Both the position numbers and the translations under genes were made by a program. Of a stretch of DNA of 10,801 nt, positions 1-6,794 are shown piece by piece; position 1 is the first letter of the stretch; every line of letters starts with the position of its first letter. The notes beneath the pieces are model-generated. The model saw only the letters and a list, made by a program, of their open reading frames with translations, made no database searches and had not been told where the DNA came from. Source of the stretch: an uncultured Acidobacteriota bacterium (GTDB lineage: Bacteria; Acidobacteriota; Terriglobia; Terriglobales; Acidobacteriaceae); assembly GCA_903932385.1 (NCBI GenBank), contig CAIZGA010000560.1, forward strand, positions 1 through 10,801, written 5' to 3'.

Positions 1-2420
1 GGAATTTGTTTGAAGTCGTTGTAAGTTTGGATTTGCTGCTCAGGGTATTGCACGGTCAGCATGTAGTTGTTGCCGGAGACGGGATCAATCCAATAGCTGG
101 GCGCAATCATTCCGTCGGAGGTGAGTGCAGTGATGACGTTGTCGACGACATCTTTCGGCGAGACGCCAGCGAGTCCGGCATGTTCGCGATTGATGTTGAG
201 TTCGATGCCGGGATAGTCGAGGTCCTGCGGAACTAGAACGTCGCTGACGGAACTAAGGGCGCGAACTTTCACGGCGATGGACTTGGCAATCTGATATGCC
301 TGATCAAGATTGTTGCCGCTCACCTGAATATCAATCGGCGCGGGCTTGCCTTGATTGACGACTGAGTCCACCAAACCGCCGGCTTGAAAATATGTGTTTA
401 CGTCGGGGAAGTCGTCGGCAAGTTTTCGACGGACTTGTTCCATATAGGCGTAGCTGCCGGTCTTGTGGTCTTCCTTCAGGCTCACCTGTATGAAGGCTGT
501 GTGCATGCCGGAGTTGGAGGTGTAGATGGCTGAGAGGTCGGGCGTGATGCCGATGTTCGACACAATCATGTTCAGGTCTTGCGGCGAAACAATGTGGCGA
601 ATCTCCTGCTCGATGCGGGATACATATTCGTCGGTCAGTTCAATGCGCGTTCCGGCGGGTACTTTTAGATTGAGCACGAACTGGCCCGGGTCTGTGCGGG
701 GAAAGAATGCCTTGCCAAGAAACGGATAGAGGGCAAAGCTGCAGACAACAAATATTGAAAATGCAACGGTGACCAGCGCAGGCTTTTTCAGGCAGCGAAG
801 AATGGCCGAATCGTATTTCGTCTGGAGCTGATGGAACATGCGATTGAAGCCGGCGACCACCCCGCGAAAAATGTTGTGTCGGTAGGAGGTGTCGATGGCG
901 GCGTCGAGGTCTTCATCGATGTCCGGCTGGGCGTGATGTTCATGCCCGGGCGTGAGCCGCACAAACTTTGCGCAAAAGAGAGGCACGACGGTCATCGCGA
1001 CGAGATACGACGCAAAGAGTGCGAGGACAACGGCCAGCGCCAGAGCGGTAAAAAGATACTGGCTGACTCCGTAGAGAAGCACGACCGGAAAAAAGACGAT
1101 GGAGGTGCTGACGGTTGCAGCCAGCACGGCGAGTTGAACTTCTTTGCCGCCGTTTTCCGCGGCAAGCTCCGGCGGTTCGCCCATTTCCAGATGGCGGAAG
1201 ATGTTTTCCAGAACGACGACGGAGTTATCAATCAGTCGCGACAATGCGAGAGCAAGGCCGCCGAGCACCATGGTGTTGACAGTGTTTCCGCCGAGGCTGA
1301 GTGCGAGGAAAGCGGCGAGGCACGAAGTTGGAATAGAAATCAGCACGGCAACCGTGGCGCGAATGTTGCCGAGGAAGAGAAGAATCATCACCGTGGTAAG
1401 GCAGAGGCCGATGGCGCCTTCATGGATGACATTCTTGACGGCGATTTTTACGAACTGCGATTGGTCGAAGACGACATCGGTCTTCAATGCTTTGGGGATA
1501 TCGAGAAGATGCGCGACGGCATTCTTTACTCCATCCACAATGGCGATGGTGTTGGAGTTGCCGCCCTGACGCAACACGGGAATGTAGACGGAGTGTTGCC
1601 CGTCGACGCGAACGATGTTGTATTGCAATTGGCCACCGTCAATGGCGTGGCCGATGTCACCCACCATGACGGAAGCGTTGCCGACAGTCTTCAGCGGCAG
1701 ATCATTAATCTGGTCGACGATGGGGACCTGACTGTTGGCGTAGATGTTGTAGTCCTTCGGGCCGATGCGGACGTCGCCGGCGGGAAGGATGAGGTTTGAA
1801 TCATTCAGCGACTTCACCACATCCATCACGCTCATCTGATGGGCCTGCAGTTTCAGCGGATCAACGTAGACCATGATCTGGCGATAGCGGCCGCCATAGG
1901 GTTGCGGTACGGAGGCGCCGGGAACATTGGCCACCTGATTACGCACGGTAAATTGCGCAAGGTCTTTGAGCTGCGTCTGGTTCAGGCCTTCGCCCTTCAG
2001 CGTGATGAGACAGACGGGGAGATTGGAGGCGTCAAACTTGAGAACAACGGGCGGCAGTGTGCCGGGCGGCAGTCGCCGCAGATTCGCCATGGCCAGGTTG
2101 GAGATATTACTGACTGCAGCGTTGGCGTCGGTACCGGGTTGGAAATAAATTTTGATTAAGCTGACGCCGGGTACCGAACGCGACTCGATGTGGTCAATGC
2201 CGCTGCCGAGAGTGAAGAAGCGTTCGTAGCTGTTGGTGATGTCGGATTCGATTTGCTCCGGCGGCATGCCGGCGTAAAAAGTTGCGACAACGACGACGGG
2301 AATATTGATGTTCGGAAACAGGTCAACCGGCATGCGAGAGACGGCGGTTGCGCCCGTCACAATCACAATCAAACACATCATCAAAATGAAGAAGGGATAT
2401 CTAATCGCGAAGGAGGACAT
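1..2420 (-). CDS. RND efflux permease (AcrB-like), left arm; 3' end cut by window edge
   Basis: Inner-membrane proton-driven efflux permease of the RND superfamily. The reading frame is open from ATG at 2420 to the window edge: 806 codons, against about 1030-1070 usual for the family, so the last TM block (about TM8-12) lies outside. Seen: TM1 at about residues 8-28, followed by the typical PVDLFPNINIP segment; the first porter loop to about 335; TM2-TM6 at about 340-485, with TM4 reading LIDNSVVVLENI (Asp398-Asn399); TM7 at about 550-570, then FFPRTDPGQF opening the second periplasmic loop. AcrB has Asp407-Asp408 at the TM4 site, so the second Asp is Asn here. The start is fixed by AAGGAGG 9 bases upstream and a TAATG overlap with the adaptor gene, which also marks the adaptor as its partner. 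Substrate cannot be told from sequence. It belongs to a different subfamily from the permease at 6791-10021. Confidence 0.95.
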   Translation of the reverse strand, partial: MSSFAIRYPFFILMMCLIVIVTGATAVSRMPVDLFPNINIPVVVVATFYAGMPPEQIESDITNSYERFFTLGSGIDHIESRSVPGVSLIKIYFQPGTDANAAVSNISNLAMANLRRLPPGTLPPVVLKFDASNLPVCLITLKGEGLNQTQLKDLAQFTVRNQVANVPGASVPQPYGGRYRQIMVYVDPLKLQAHQMSVMDVVKSLNDSNLILPAGDVRIGPKDYNIYANSQVPIVDQINDLPLKTVGNASVMVGDIGHAIDGGQLQYNIVRVDGQHSVYIPVLRQGGNSNTIAIVDGVKNAVAHLLDIPKALKTDVVFDQSQFVKIAVKNVIHEGAIGLCLTTVMILLFLGNIRATVAVLISIPTSCLAAFLALSLGGNTVNTMVLGGLALALSRLIDNSVVVLENIFRHLEMGEPPELAAENGGKEVQLAVLAATVSTSIVFFPVVLLYGVSQYLFTALALAVVLALFASYLVAMTVVPLFCAKFVRLTPGHEHHAQPDIDEDLDAAIDTSYRHNIFRGVVAGFNRMFHQLQTKYDSAILRCLKKPALVTVAFSIFVVCSFALYPFLGKAFFPRTDPGQFVLNLKVPAGTRIELTDEYVSRIEQEIRHIVSPQDLNMIVSNIGITPDLSAIYTSNSGMHTAFIQVSLKEDHKTGSYAYMEQVRRKLADDFPDVNTYFQAGGLVDSVVNQGKPAPIDIQVSGNNLDQAYQIAKSIAVKVRALSSVSDVLVPQDLDYPGIELNINREHAGLAGVSPKDVVDNVITALTSDGMIAPSYWIDPVSGNNYMLTVQYPEQQIQTYNDFKQI

Positions 2421-3661
2421 TAGTTGCTGCCTCCTTGTTCCGCATCCTTCGCTGTGAGCGGCACGGTGATGACAGGGCGGACAATCTGACCCACCTGATA
2501 ATTGGATTGGCCGGAAAGTATGACGCGCTGGTCCGGACTCAGGCAGGTGAGGATTTCAATTCGGTCGGCGGCCTGGATGCCGAGGGTGACATCCTGCCGA
2601 ATGATTTTATTTTGTGCATCCACAACCAGCACGTAGGTGGACGTGCCGTTCTGCACCACGGCCTGTGATGGCACGCTGAGTGTGTTGTCATGCTGCTGCA
2701 GTTGCAGCGTTGTCTCTGCATACATGCCGGGGCTGAGCGAGAGGTCCTGATTGGGTACGTCGACTTCGGCGAGCATGGTGCGTGTGGAGCTATCGAGTGC
2801 GCGGGTGAAACGAACAATATGTCCGGTGAATGTACGGCCATTTGCATCTACATGGATTAAGACCGAACCGCCTTGCATGATGTAGGGAACATCGGATTCC
2901 GGAACAGGCATGCGCAGGCGAAGCAGATCACTTTGCGCAACGCGGACCACGGGCATGGATTGCGTGGCGGAACTTGTGCCGGCCTGAATCAGAGAACCGG
3001 TGTCTGCGTAACGCATGGTGATGACGCCGTTGAACGGGGCGAGGATGTTGGAGTAGCTCTGCAGCGTTTTGACGCGCGTGTTGTCCGCCTGCGAAACGCC
3101 GGCCTGCTGTACGGCGGCATCGAGCGCGGACTTGGCGGCATTCACCTGCGCGGCTGCGGCCTGGTCTTTGGCAAGCGCATCGTCAAGTTCCTGCTGTGCA
3201 ACCAAACCGGGCTGCATCGATGCGGCCTGACTGAGGCGCTGGTAGGCAGCGTGCAGTGCGACGTAAGTGGATTCGTACTGTTTCACATCATTTTGCGCGC
3301 GTGTGATTTCTGCATTGCTGTGGCGAACCTGCGCCTGCGCGCCTTGCAGTTGCGCGTCCAGTTCGGGGACTTCCAACACGGCCAGGCGCTGGTTCAACTT
3401 CACGCGGTCGCCGATATCCACGCCAATCCAGCGAATGTAGCCGGAGACTTTCGCGTGCAGGTCGACTTCCTGATAGGCCTGAAACTGCCCGGCAACCTGA
3501 AGCGTGTTTGTGATGTTGCCGCGTGTTGCCGTAACAACCAGAGCGGTTGGCGCCGCCGCAGGTTTTTCCCGCGTATTGCAGCCGAGCAACGCGGGTAATA
3601 AAGCAAGGGACGCAAACGGTGCAGCCCGGAATATCTTGCCAACGATCAGATGCATCTGCAT
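2420..3661 (-). CDS. RND periplasmic adaptor (HlyD/AcrA family) lipoprotein, left arm
   Basis: Membrane-fusion protein of 413 residues that bridges an RND permease to an outer-membrane channel. Seen: a hydrophobic signal segment ending in lipobox LLGC (Cys28), predicting a lipid-anchored protein; first lipoyl half around residues 65-98 (KVSGYIRWIGVDIGDRV, then LAVLEVPELDAQ); an alanine/glutamine-rich helical hairpin at about 100-195, the channel-contacting coiled coil; second lipoyl half ILAPFNGVITMRYADTGSLI at 206-225; then beta-barrel and membrane-proximal domains (ALDSSTRTMLAEVDVPN, LSLSPGMYAETTLQL). Length and order match the family. The TAA stop overlaps the permease ATG by one base, so they form a translationally coupled pair. 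ATG at 3661 lacks a strong Shine-Dalgarno; Met3 at 3655 is an alternative start with the same signal peptide. Confidence 0.95.
   Translation of the reverse strand: MQMHLIVGKIFRAAPFASLALLPALLGCNTREKPAAAPTALVVTATRGNITNTLQVAGQFQAYQEVDLHAKVSGYIRWIGVDIGDRVKLNQRLAVLEVPELDAQLQGAQAQVRHSNAEITRAQNDVKQYESTYVALHAAYQRLSQAASMQPGLVAQQELDDALAKDQAAAAQVNAAKSALDAAVQQAGVSQADNTRVKTLQSYSNILAPFNGVITMRYADTGSLIQAGTSSATQSMPVVRVAQSDLLRLRMPVPESDVPYIMQGGSVLIHVDANGRTFTGHIVRFTRALDSSTRTMLAEVDVPNQDLSLSPGMYAETTLQLQQHDNTLSVPSQAVVQNGTSTYVLVVDAQNKIIRQDVTLGIQAADRIEILTCLSPDQRVILSGQSNYQVGQIVRPVITVPLTAKDAEQGGSN
2430..2436 (-). promoter_or_regulatory. Shine-Dalgarno AAGGAGG for the left-arm permease
   Basis: Reads AAGGAGG on the minus strand, 9 bases before the ATG at 2420, and lies inside the last codons of the adaptor gene. 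This perfect anti-SD match decides the permease start and supports coupled translation from the adaptor message. Confidence 0.85.
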
Positions 3662-3701
3662 GAATCACCCATCCAGAAATGAAGTGGACATAATGTGTAA
3701 A

Positions 3702-3732
3702 GCTACGCAACATCGAAAACCGATGTGGTAGC
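3702..3732. repeat. Inverted repeat (11 paired bases, 5-base loop, internal mismatch)
   Basis: Arms GCTAC + ACATCG and CGATGT + GTAGC pair perfectly around the loop AAAAC, broken only by an internal bulge (GCA opposite G). It lies 41 bp before the adaptor start. It could be a dimeric repressor operator or an RNA hairpin. It is not followed by a convincing T-run on the minus strand, so an intrinsic terminator is less likely. Confidence 0.6.
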
Positions 3733-3733
3733 G

Positions 3734-3754
3734 CAGCAGAATATTTCTCTGCTG
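3734..3754. repeat. Inverted repeat CAGCAGA / TCTGCTG
   Basis: Perfect 7-base arms (3734-3740 and 3748-3754) around a 7-base AT-rich loop, one base away from the repeat at 3702-3732. The close pairing of two dyads in one short leader is what makes it worth listing. Function is unknown. Confidence 0.5.
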
Positions 3755-3795
3755 TCATTGCAAAAATCAATTAGGGAATGATTTGGATCGAGACG

Positions 3796-4209
3796 TTAGG
3801 CGATGGGGGGAGGGAGTGAAGAGAATGCATTTAGAGCGAAATATTTATAGATGGAGTTTGGATTGTCCGCCCGAAGAACATTCAAAAACCCTTGCATCGC
3901 GCGGTTCAAACGCGGATGTTGCATTGCCGCCAGCGAGAGAAGAGCCAGCAGGCACTGGAACTGTGTCTGGGGCGCGGCGGCAGGTGCGGACTCCTGATCG
4001 GTGGAAGTGGCTAGTTGTCCTTTGCCGGGTTTCGCCGCCGCCTTGTGTTCTGACATGTCTGCATGTAGGCGAATGGAAGTTTTAACGTGAACGCCCCACG
4101 TAAGCATGGCAAACGACAACAGCAATGTGACCATTGCCATGGTGTAGTGGGTGCCTCGGCGATTGGCGAGCAAAATCAATGCCTTCAACCTCATTGCCTG
4201 CTGCAACAA
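3796..4209 (-). CDS. Small uncharacterised membrane-anchored protein (hypothetical)
   Basis: I do not recognise a family. The 137-residue frame has a basic N-terminus (MRLKALILLANRRG), one clear hydrophobic helix at about residues 24-43 (MAMVTLLLSFAMLTWGVHVK), an Ala/Lys/Gln-rich linker at about 50-82, a second moderately hydrophobic segment at 84-97 holding the only Cys (Cys86), and a polar tail ending SSLPPPIA. The likely topology is a single-pass anchor with a periplasmic domain. Codon choice resembles the neighbours, which supports a real gene. The start is uncertain: the longest frame begins with TTG at 4209; ATG at 4194 (Met6) and ATG at 4140 (Met24, directly at the TM helix) are alternatives, none with an ideal Shine-Dalgarno. 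It sits 134 bp upstream of the left-arm adaptor in the same direction, so it may be the first gene of that unit or an independent one. Confidence 0.45.
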   Translation of the reverse strand: MLQQAMRLKALILLANRRGTHYTMAMVTLLLSFAMLTWGVHVKTSIRLHADMSEHKAAAKPGKGQLATSTDQESAPAAAPQTQFQCLLALLSLAAMQHPRLNRAMQGFLNVLRADNPNSIYKYFALNAFSSLPPPIA

Positions 4210-4311
4210 TTCCTAAAATATCACAGGGCCAAGATGAATGAAATTCGCCGGGCGCCGGTGAAATTTTATTTCCTGTAACGAATTGGCGTGTCTGTGACTC
4301 TGTTCTGTTAG
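4210..4311. promoter_or_regulatory. Divergent intergenic region between the two efflux arms
   Basis: This 102 bp gap separates the left arm (minus strand) from the TolC-first operon (plus strand), so both outward promoters probably lie here or in the adjacent coding ends. It is AT-rich on both sides of an imperfect palindrome at 4244-4262. No strong -35/-10 pair was found in either direction, and no regulator gene adjoins it. Confidence 0.45.
4244..4262. repeat. Imperfect palindrome, candidate operator
   Basis: TTCGCCGG, 3-base spacer GCG, CCGGTGAA: arms of 8 with one mismatch, and partial matching continues one or two bases outward. It sits near the middle of the divergent intergenic region, where a dimeric repressor controlling both arms would be expected. 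A short GC-rich hairpin is possible, but no upstream plus-strand gene needs a terminator here. Confidence 0.35.
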
Positions 4312-5694
4312 ATGCGACATACACGTTTATATCGTTGGATGCATACGCGCAGCCGAGATCTATTGCTGGGAGCAATTTATTTTCTGGCTGCAGGAACGGT
4401 TTGCTCCGGTCAGGAAGCGCTGACGCTTCGCCAGGCCATTGATGAAGCGCTGCGACAGAACCCGCAGACGGCGGTGGCCGAATCCGAGAATCATTTTGCC
4501 AAAGCCGCTTCCGTCAGCGCTCGCTCGGCTCTGCTGCCGAAGCTGCAGTTTGTGGAAGATATTTCCCGCGGCAATGACCCGGTTTATGTTTTCGGCACGC
4601 GGCTACGGCAGCAGCAGTTCACTGCCAATAATTTTGCGCTGAATGAATTGAACACACCGCAGCCGGTCGGAAACTTTTCAACGCGCTTCTCCGGCACGTG
4701 GACGGCCTTTGACTGGCTGAAAACGCAGCACGAAATTCGCCGCGCCGATTTGATGGAAAAAAGCTCCGTCTCGGCATCGCAACAAGTCCAGGATCAAATC
4801 ATTCTGAGCGTGGTGCAGGCGTACCAGAGTGTGCTGTATGCGCAGCGGAAGTTGGATGTCGCTACGCATCAGCAGCAGACGGCACAGTCGCTGCTGGAGT
4901 CGGTTGCAGATCGTGTGAATGCCGGGCTGGCAGTCGAGTCGGACCGCATGTTGTCGCAAGTGAATCTGGCGGCGCGCCAGCAGGATGTAATTGCTGCCAA
5001 AGGCGAGTTGCAGATTGCATGGCTGGAACTGCAGACGGCGATGGGTTCAGAGAAGGACCTGCCGGTCGAATTGCAACCGATTGAATTTCATCTGTATCCG
5101 CAGAAGACGCTGGCGGAGGAATTGGCGGCAGCGATGAAGTCGCGACCGGAATTGAAGGCGCAGTTACTCGCAGACGCTGCGCAGACGGCGGCGCTGCAGG
5201 CGGCGCGCGCGGATTTTGCGCCGAGCATCAGCACCTACGGCAATTGGGAGCAGGACCGGACAAGCTTTACCGGCACCGGAGGAAACAACTGGGTCGCCGG
5301 CGTTCAACTTCGGTTGGACTTGTTGCCTATGGCGAAGCGTGCAGTACTGGCGCAGCAGAAGGCCGATATGCAGCGCATGAATGCATTGTCGAATGTGCTG
5401 CAGCAACAGGTGCGGTTGGAGGTGAGTCGGGCGCATGTGCAGCGGCAAACTGCGGAGCTGACAGTGCAGACGGCAAAGGCTTCGATGGAGCAGTCCAGCG
5501 AGGCACTACGAATTTTGCGCAACCGATACAACGCGGGGCTCGCCAGCATTAACGATTTGTTGCAGGCAGAAGATGCACAGCGGCAAAGCCAGGCGAGTTA
5601 CTGGCAGGCCGTGTACGGCAATGCGGTTGCCTATGCGCAACAACTTTATTCCATGGGAACGCTGACGCCCGAAGCAGCGGAGGTTTTGCAATGA
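4312..5694 (+). CDS. TolC-family outer-membrane efflux channel protein
   Basis: Outer-membrane factor of 460 residues that forms the trimeric exit duct for the RND pump. Seen: an N-terminal signal segment (LLLGAIYFLAAGTVCSG, about residues 17-33) with likely cleavage just before QEALTLRQAIDEAL; and the two internally repeated OEP halves at about 37-225 and 265-445, marked by the matching elements RVNAGLAVESDRML (about 201-214) and RYNAGLASINDLLQ (about 405-418). Length is normal for TolC-like proteins. It is the first gene of a four-gene plus-strand run and its stop overlaps the adaptor start by 4 bases (ATGA). An in-frame TAG directly precedes ATG 4312, so translation cannot start further upstream. 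There is no visible Shine-Dalgarno, and Met10 at 4339 is an alternative start that still keeps the signal segment. It may also serve the left-arm pump. Confidence 0.95.
   Translation: MRHTRLYRWMHTRSRDLLLGAIYFLAAGTVCSGQEALTLRQAIDEALRQNPQTAVAESENHFAKAASVSARSALLPKLQFVEDISRGNDPVYVFGTRLRQQQFTANNFALNELNTPQPVGNFSTRFSGTWTAFDWLKTQHEIRRADLMEKSSVSASQQVQDQIILSVVQAYQSVLYAQRKLDVATHQQQTAQSLLESVADRVNAGLAVESDRMLSQVNLAARQQDVIAAKGELQIAWLELQTAMGSEKDLPVELQPIEFHLYPQKTLAEELAAAMKSRPELKAQLLADAAQTAALQAARADFAPSISTYGNWEQDRTSFTGTGGNNWVAGVQLRLDLLPMAKRAVLAQQKADMQRMNALSNVLQQQVRLEVSRAHVQRQTAELTVQTAKASMEQSSEALRILRNRYNAGLASINDLLQAEDAQRQSQASYWQAVYGNAVAYAQQLYSMGTLTPEAAEVLQ
5679..5683 (+). promoter_or_regulatory. Shine-Dalgarno GGAGG for the right-arm adaptor
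   Basis: GGAGG lies 7 bases before the ATG at 5691, inside the end of the TolC-like gene. Together with the ATGA overlap it fixes the adaptor start and indicates coupled translation. Confidence 0.8.
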
Positions 5695-6794
5695 GAGTAC
5701 GCGATTTAGTTTGTTTGTGGATTGCTTCTGCTGCGCTGCTAAGCGGCTGCAAGAGTCATCCCTCTGCAGATGTCAAAGCGCCTGCGGTCATCGCGGCAAA
5801 TGTTGTCGAGAGCCACGCACAGCAGATGCCGGTGGATGTGGGTGCGACCGGTTCACTGCATGCGCGGGAGAGTGCTGTGATCTCTGCGCAGGTAAGCGGT
5901 CGTGTGTTGCGCGTGCTGGTGCATGAAGGCGATCAGGTTCAGGCAGGGCAAACGCTCTTGCTGCTGGACGATGCTCTAATGCATGCAGATTACGATCAGG
6001 CGCAGGCCACTGCGGTCGCTGCGGAAAAACAACAAGCAGCAGCGCAAGCGGATGCAAGTTTGGCCGCCAGCACGCTGGCACGTTACCAGCAATTGCAAGC
6101 AGAAAAAAGTGTGAGCCCGCAGGAGATGGATGAAGTCACTCGTCGTGCCCAGGCTGCAACGGCGAGGTTGGACGCGCTGCGTGCTCAAACAACTGCGGCC
6201 ACTGCGGGCGCCTCGGGCGCGAAGACCATGCTGGGTTACACGCATCTGCGTGCGCCGTTTGCAGGAGTGGTGACGGCACGCATGGTGGACCCCGGAACGC
6301 AGGCGATGCCCGGTGTCTCGCTTTTGCAAGTGGATAGCCGAGGCCCGCTGCAACTGTTGGCATCCGTGGATGAGTCCGTCATTGGCAGCGTACATCAGGG
6401 CATGAAAGTTCCGGTGACGGTGGGCGGGATTCAAACACAAGGTACCGTCAGTGAAATTCTTCCGGATGCAGATATGAATAGCCACAGCTTTCAGGTGAAA
6501 GTGAATCTGCTGCCGATGGAAGCGTTGCATGCCGGAATGTATGGCAGCGCGGCATTTGCGAATGGAGTCCGACAGGCAGTTGTTTTGCAGCGGAGTGCTG
6601 TTGTGATGCGCGGTTCGCTGGCGTGTGTGTATGTGCTCGACACACAAAACATCGCACAACTACGTTACATCACGCTGGGTAAGACGGATGGCAATCTGGT
6701 GGAAGTGTTGTCGGGAATTTCTGCCGACGAAAAAATCGTGGACCAACCCGCTGATAGAGACCTTGCCGGCAACCGCATCGAGGCACGCCAATGA
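5691..6794 (+). CDS. RND periplasmic adaptor (HlyD/AcrA family) lipoprotein, right arm
   Basis: Membrane-fusion protein of 367 residues linking the downstream permease to the TolC-like channel. Seen: a signal segment with lipobox LSGC (Cys20); first lipoyl half QVSGRVLRVLVHEGDQVQAG at 67-86 followed by LLLLDD; an Ala/Gln-rich helical hairpin at about 98-175, with a turn near KSVSPQEMDEV; second lipoyl half LRAPFAGVVTARMVDPGTQ at 186-204; a beta-barrel segment with the characteristic SFQVKVNLL (266-274) and LHAGMYGSAAF (279-289); and a C-terminal membrane-proximal domain. It overlaps both neighbours by 4 bases (ATGA each time), giving the classic channel-adaptor-permease order. Sequence and length clearly differ from the left-arm adaptor, so the two are not a recent duplication. 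Confidence 0.95.
   Translation: MRVRDLVCLWIASAALLSGCKSHPSADVKAPAVIAANVVESHAQQMPVDVGATGSLHARESAVISAQVSGRVLRVLVHEGDQVQAGQTLLLLDDALMHADYDQAQATAVAAEKQQAAAQADASLAASTLARYQQLQAEKSVSPQEMDEVTRRAQAATARLDALRAQTTAATAGASGAKTMLGYTHLRAPFAGVVTARMVDPGTQAMPGVSLLQVDSRGPLQLLASVDESVIGSVHQGMKVPVTVGGIQTQGTVSEILPDADMNSHSFQVKVNLLPMEALHAGMYGSAAFANGVRQAVVLQRSAVVMRGSLACVYVLDTQNIAQLRYITLGKTDGNLVEVLSGISADEKIVDQPADRDLAGNRIEARQ
6780..6783 (+). promoter_or_regulatory. Shine-Dalgarno GAGG for the right-arm permease
   Basis: GAGG lies 7 bases before the ATG at 6791, within the adaptor's last codons, and supports that start and coupled translation across the ATGA overlap. Confidence 0.7.

Larger units (their letters stand above)
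3662..3795 (-). promoter_or_regulatory. Leader region of the left-arm adaptor gene with two adjacent inverted repeats
   Basis: This 134 bp gap holds no supported gene. It contains two inverted repeats one base apart (3702-3732 and 3734-3754, listed separately). I found no promoter pair with both good hexamers and good spacing. There is an AT-rich stretch TTTACACATTATG on the minus strand (about 3691-3703) between the first repeat and the adaptor start. The gap could hold the adaptor-permease promoter and an operator, or an attenuating leader if transcription enters from the small gene upstream. Confidence 0.4.

Noticed and set aside
831..1799. A 322-codon open frame on the plus strand
   Set aside because: It lies exactly antisense and codon-in-register to the left permease gene. 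Its product is rich in Asp, His, Arg and Gly with no membrane or domain pattern, as expected for a mirror of a GC-biased coding frame.
2873..3598. A 241-codon open frame on the plus strand
   Set aside because: Antisense to the left adaptor, whose domains are fully recognisable; the plus-strand product resembles no family and is a shadow frame.
3783..4085. A 100-codon plus-strand frame opposite the small membrane protein
   Set aside because: No hydrophobic segment, no recognisable domain, and poor codon pattern compared with the minus-strand frame, which has a clear TM helix.
4283..4311. TTGGCG, 17-base spacer, TGTTAG as a promoter for the TolC-like gene
   Set aside because: Only about 7 of 12 bases match the consensus, and transcription would begin inside the coding sequence unless Met10 is the start. 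Too weak to list as a feature.
5976..6659. A 227-codon open frame on the minus strand
   Set aside because: Antisense to the right adaptor; the product is rich in His, Arg and Cys with no recognisable domain.
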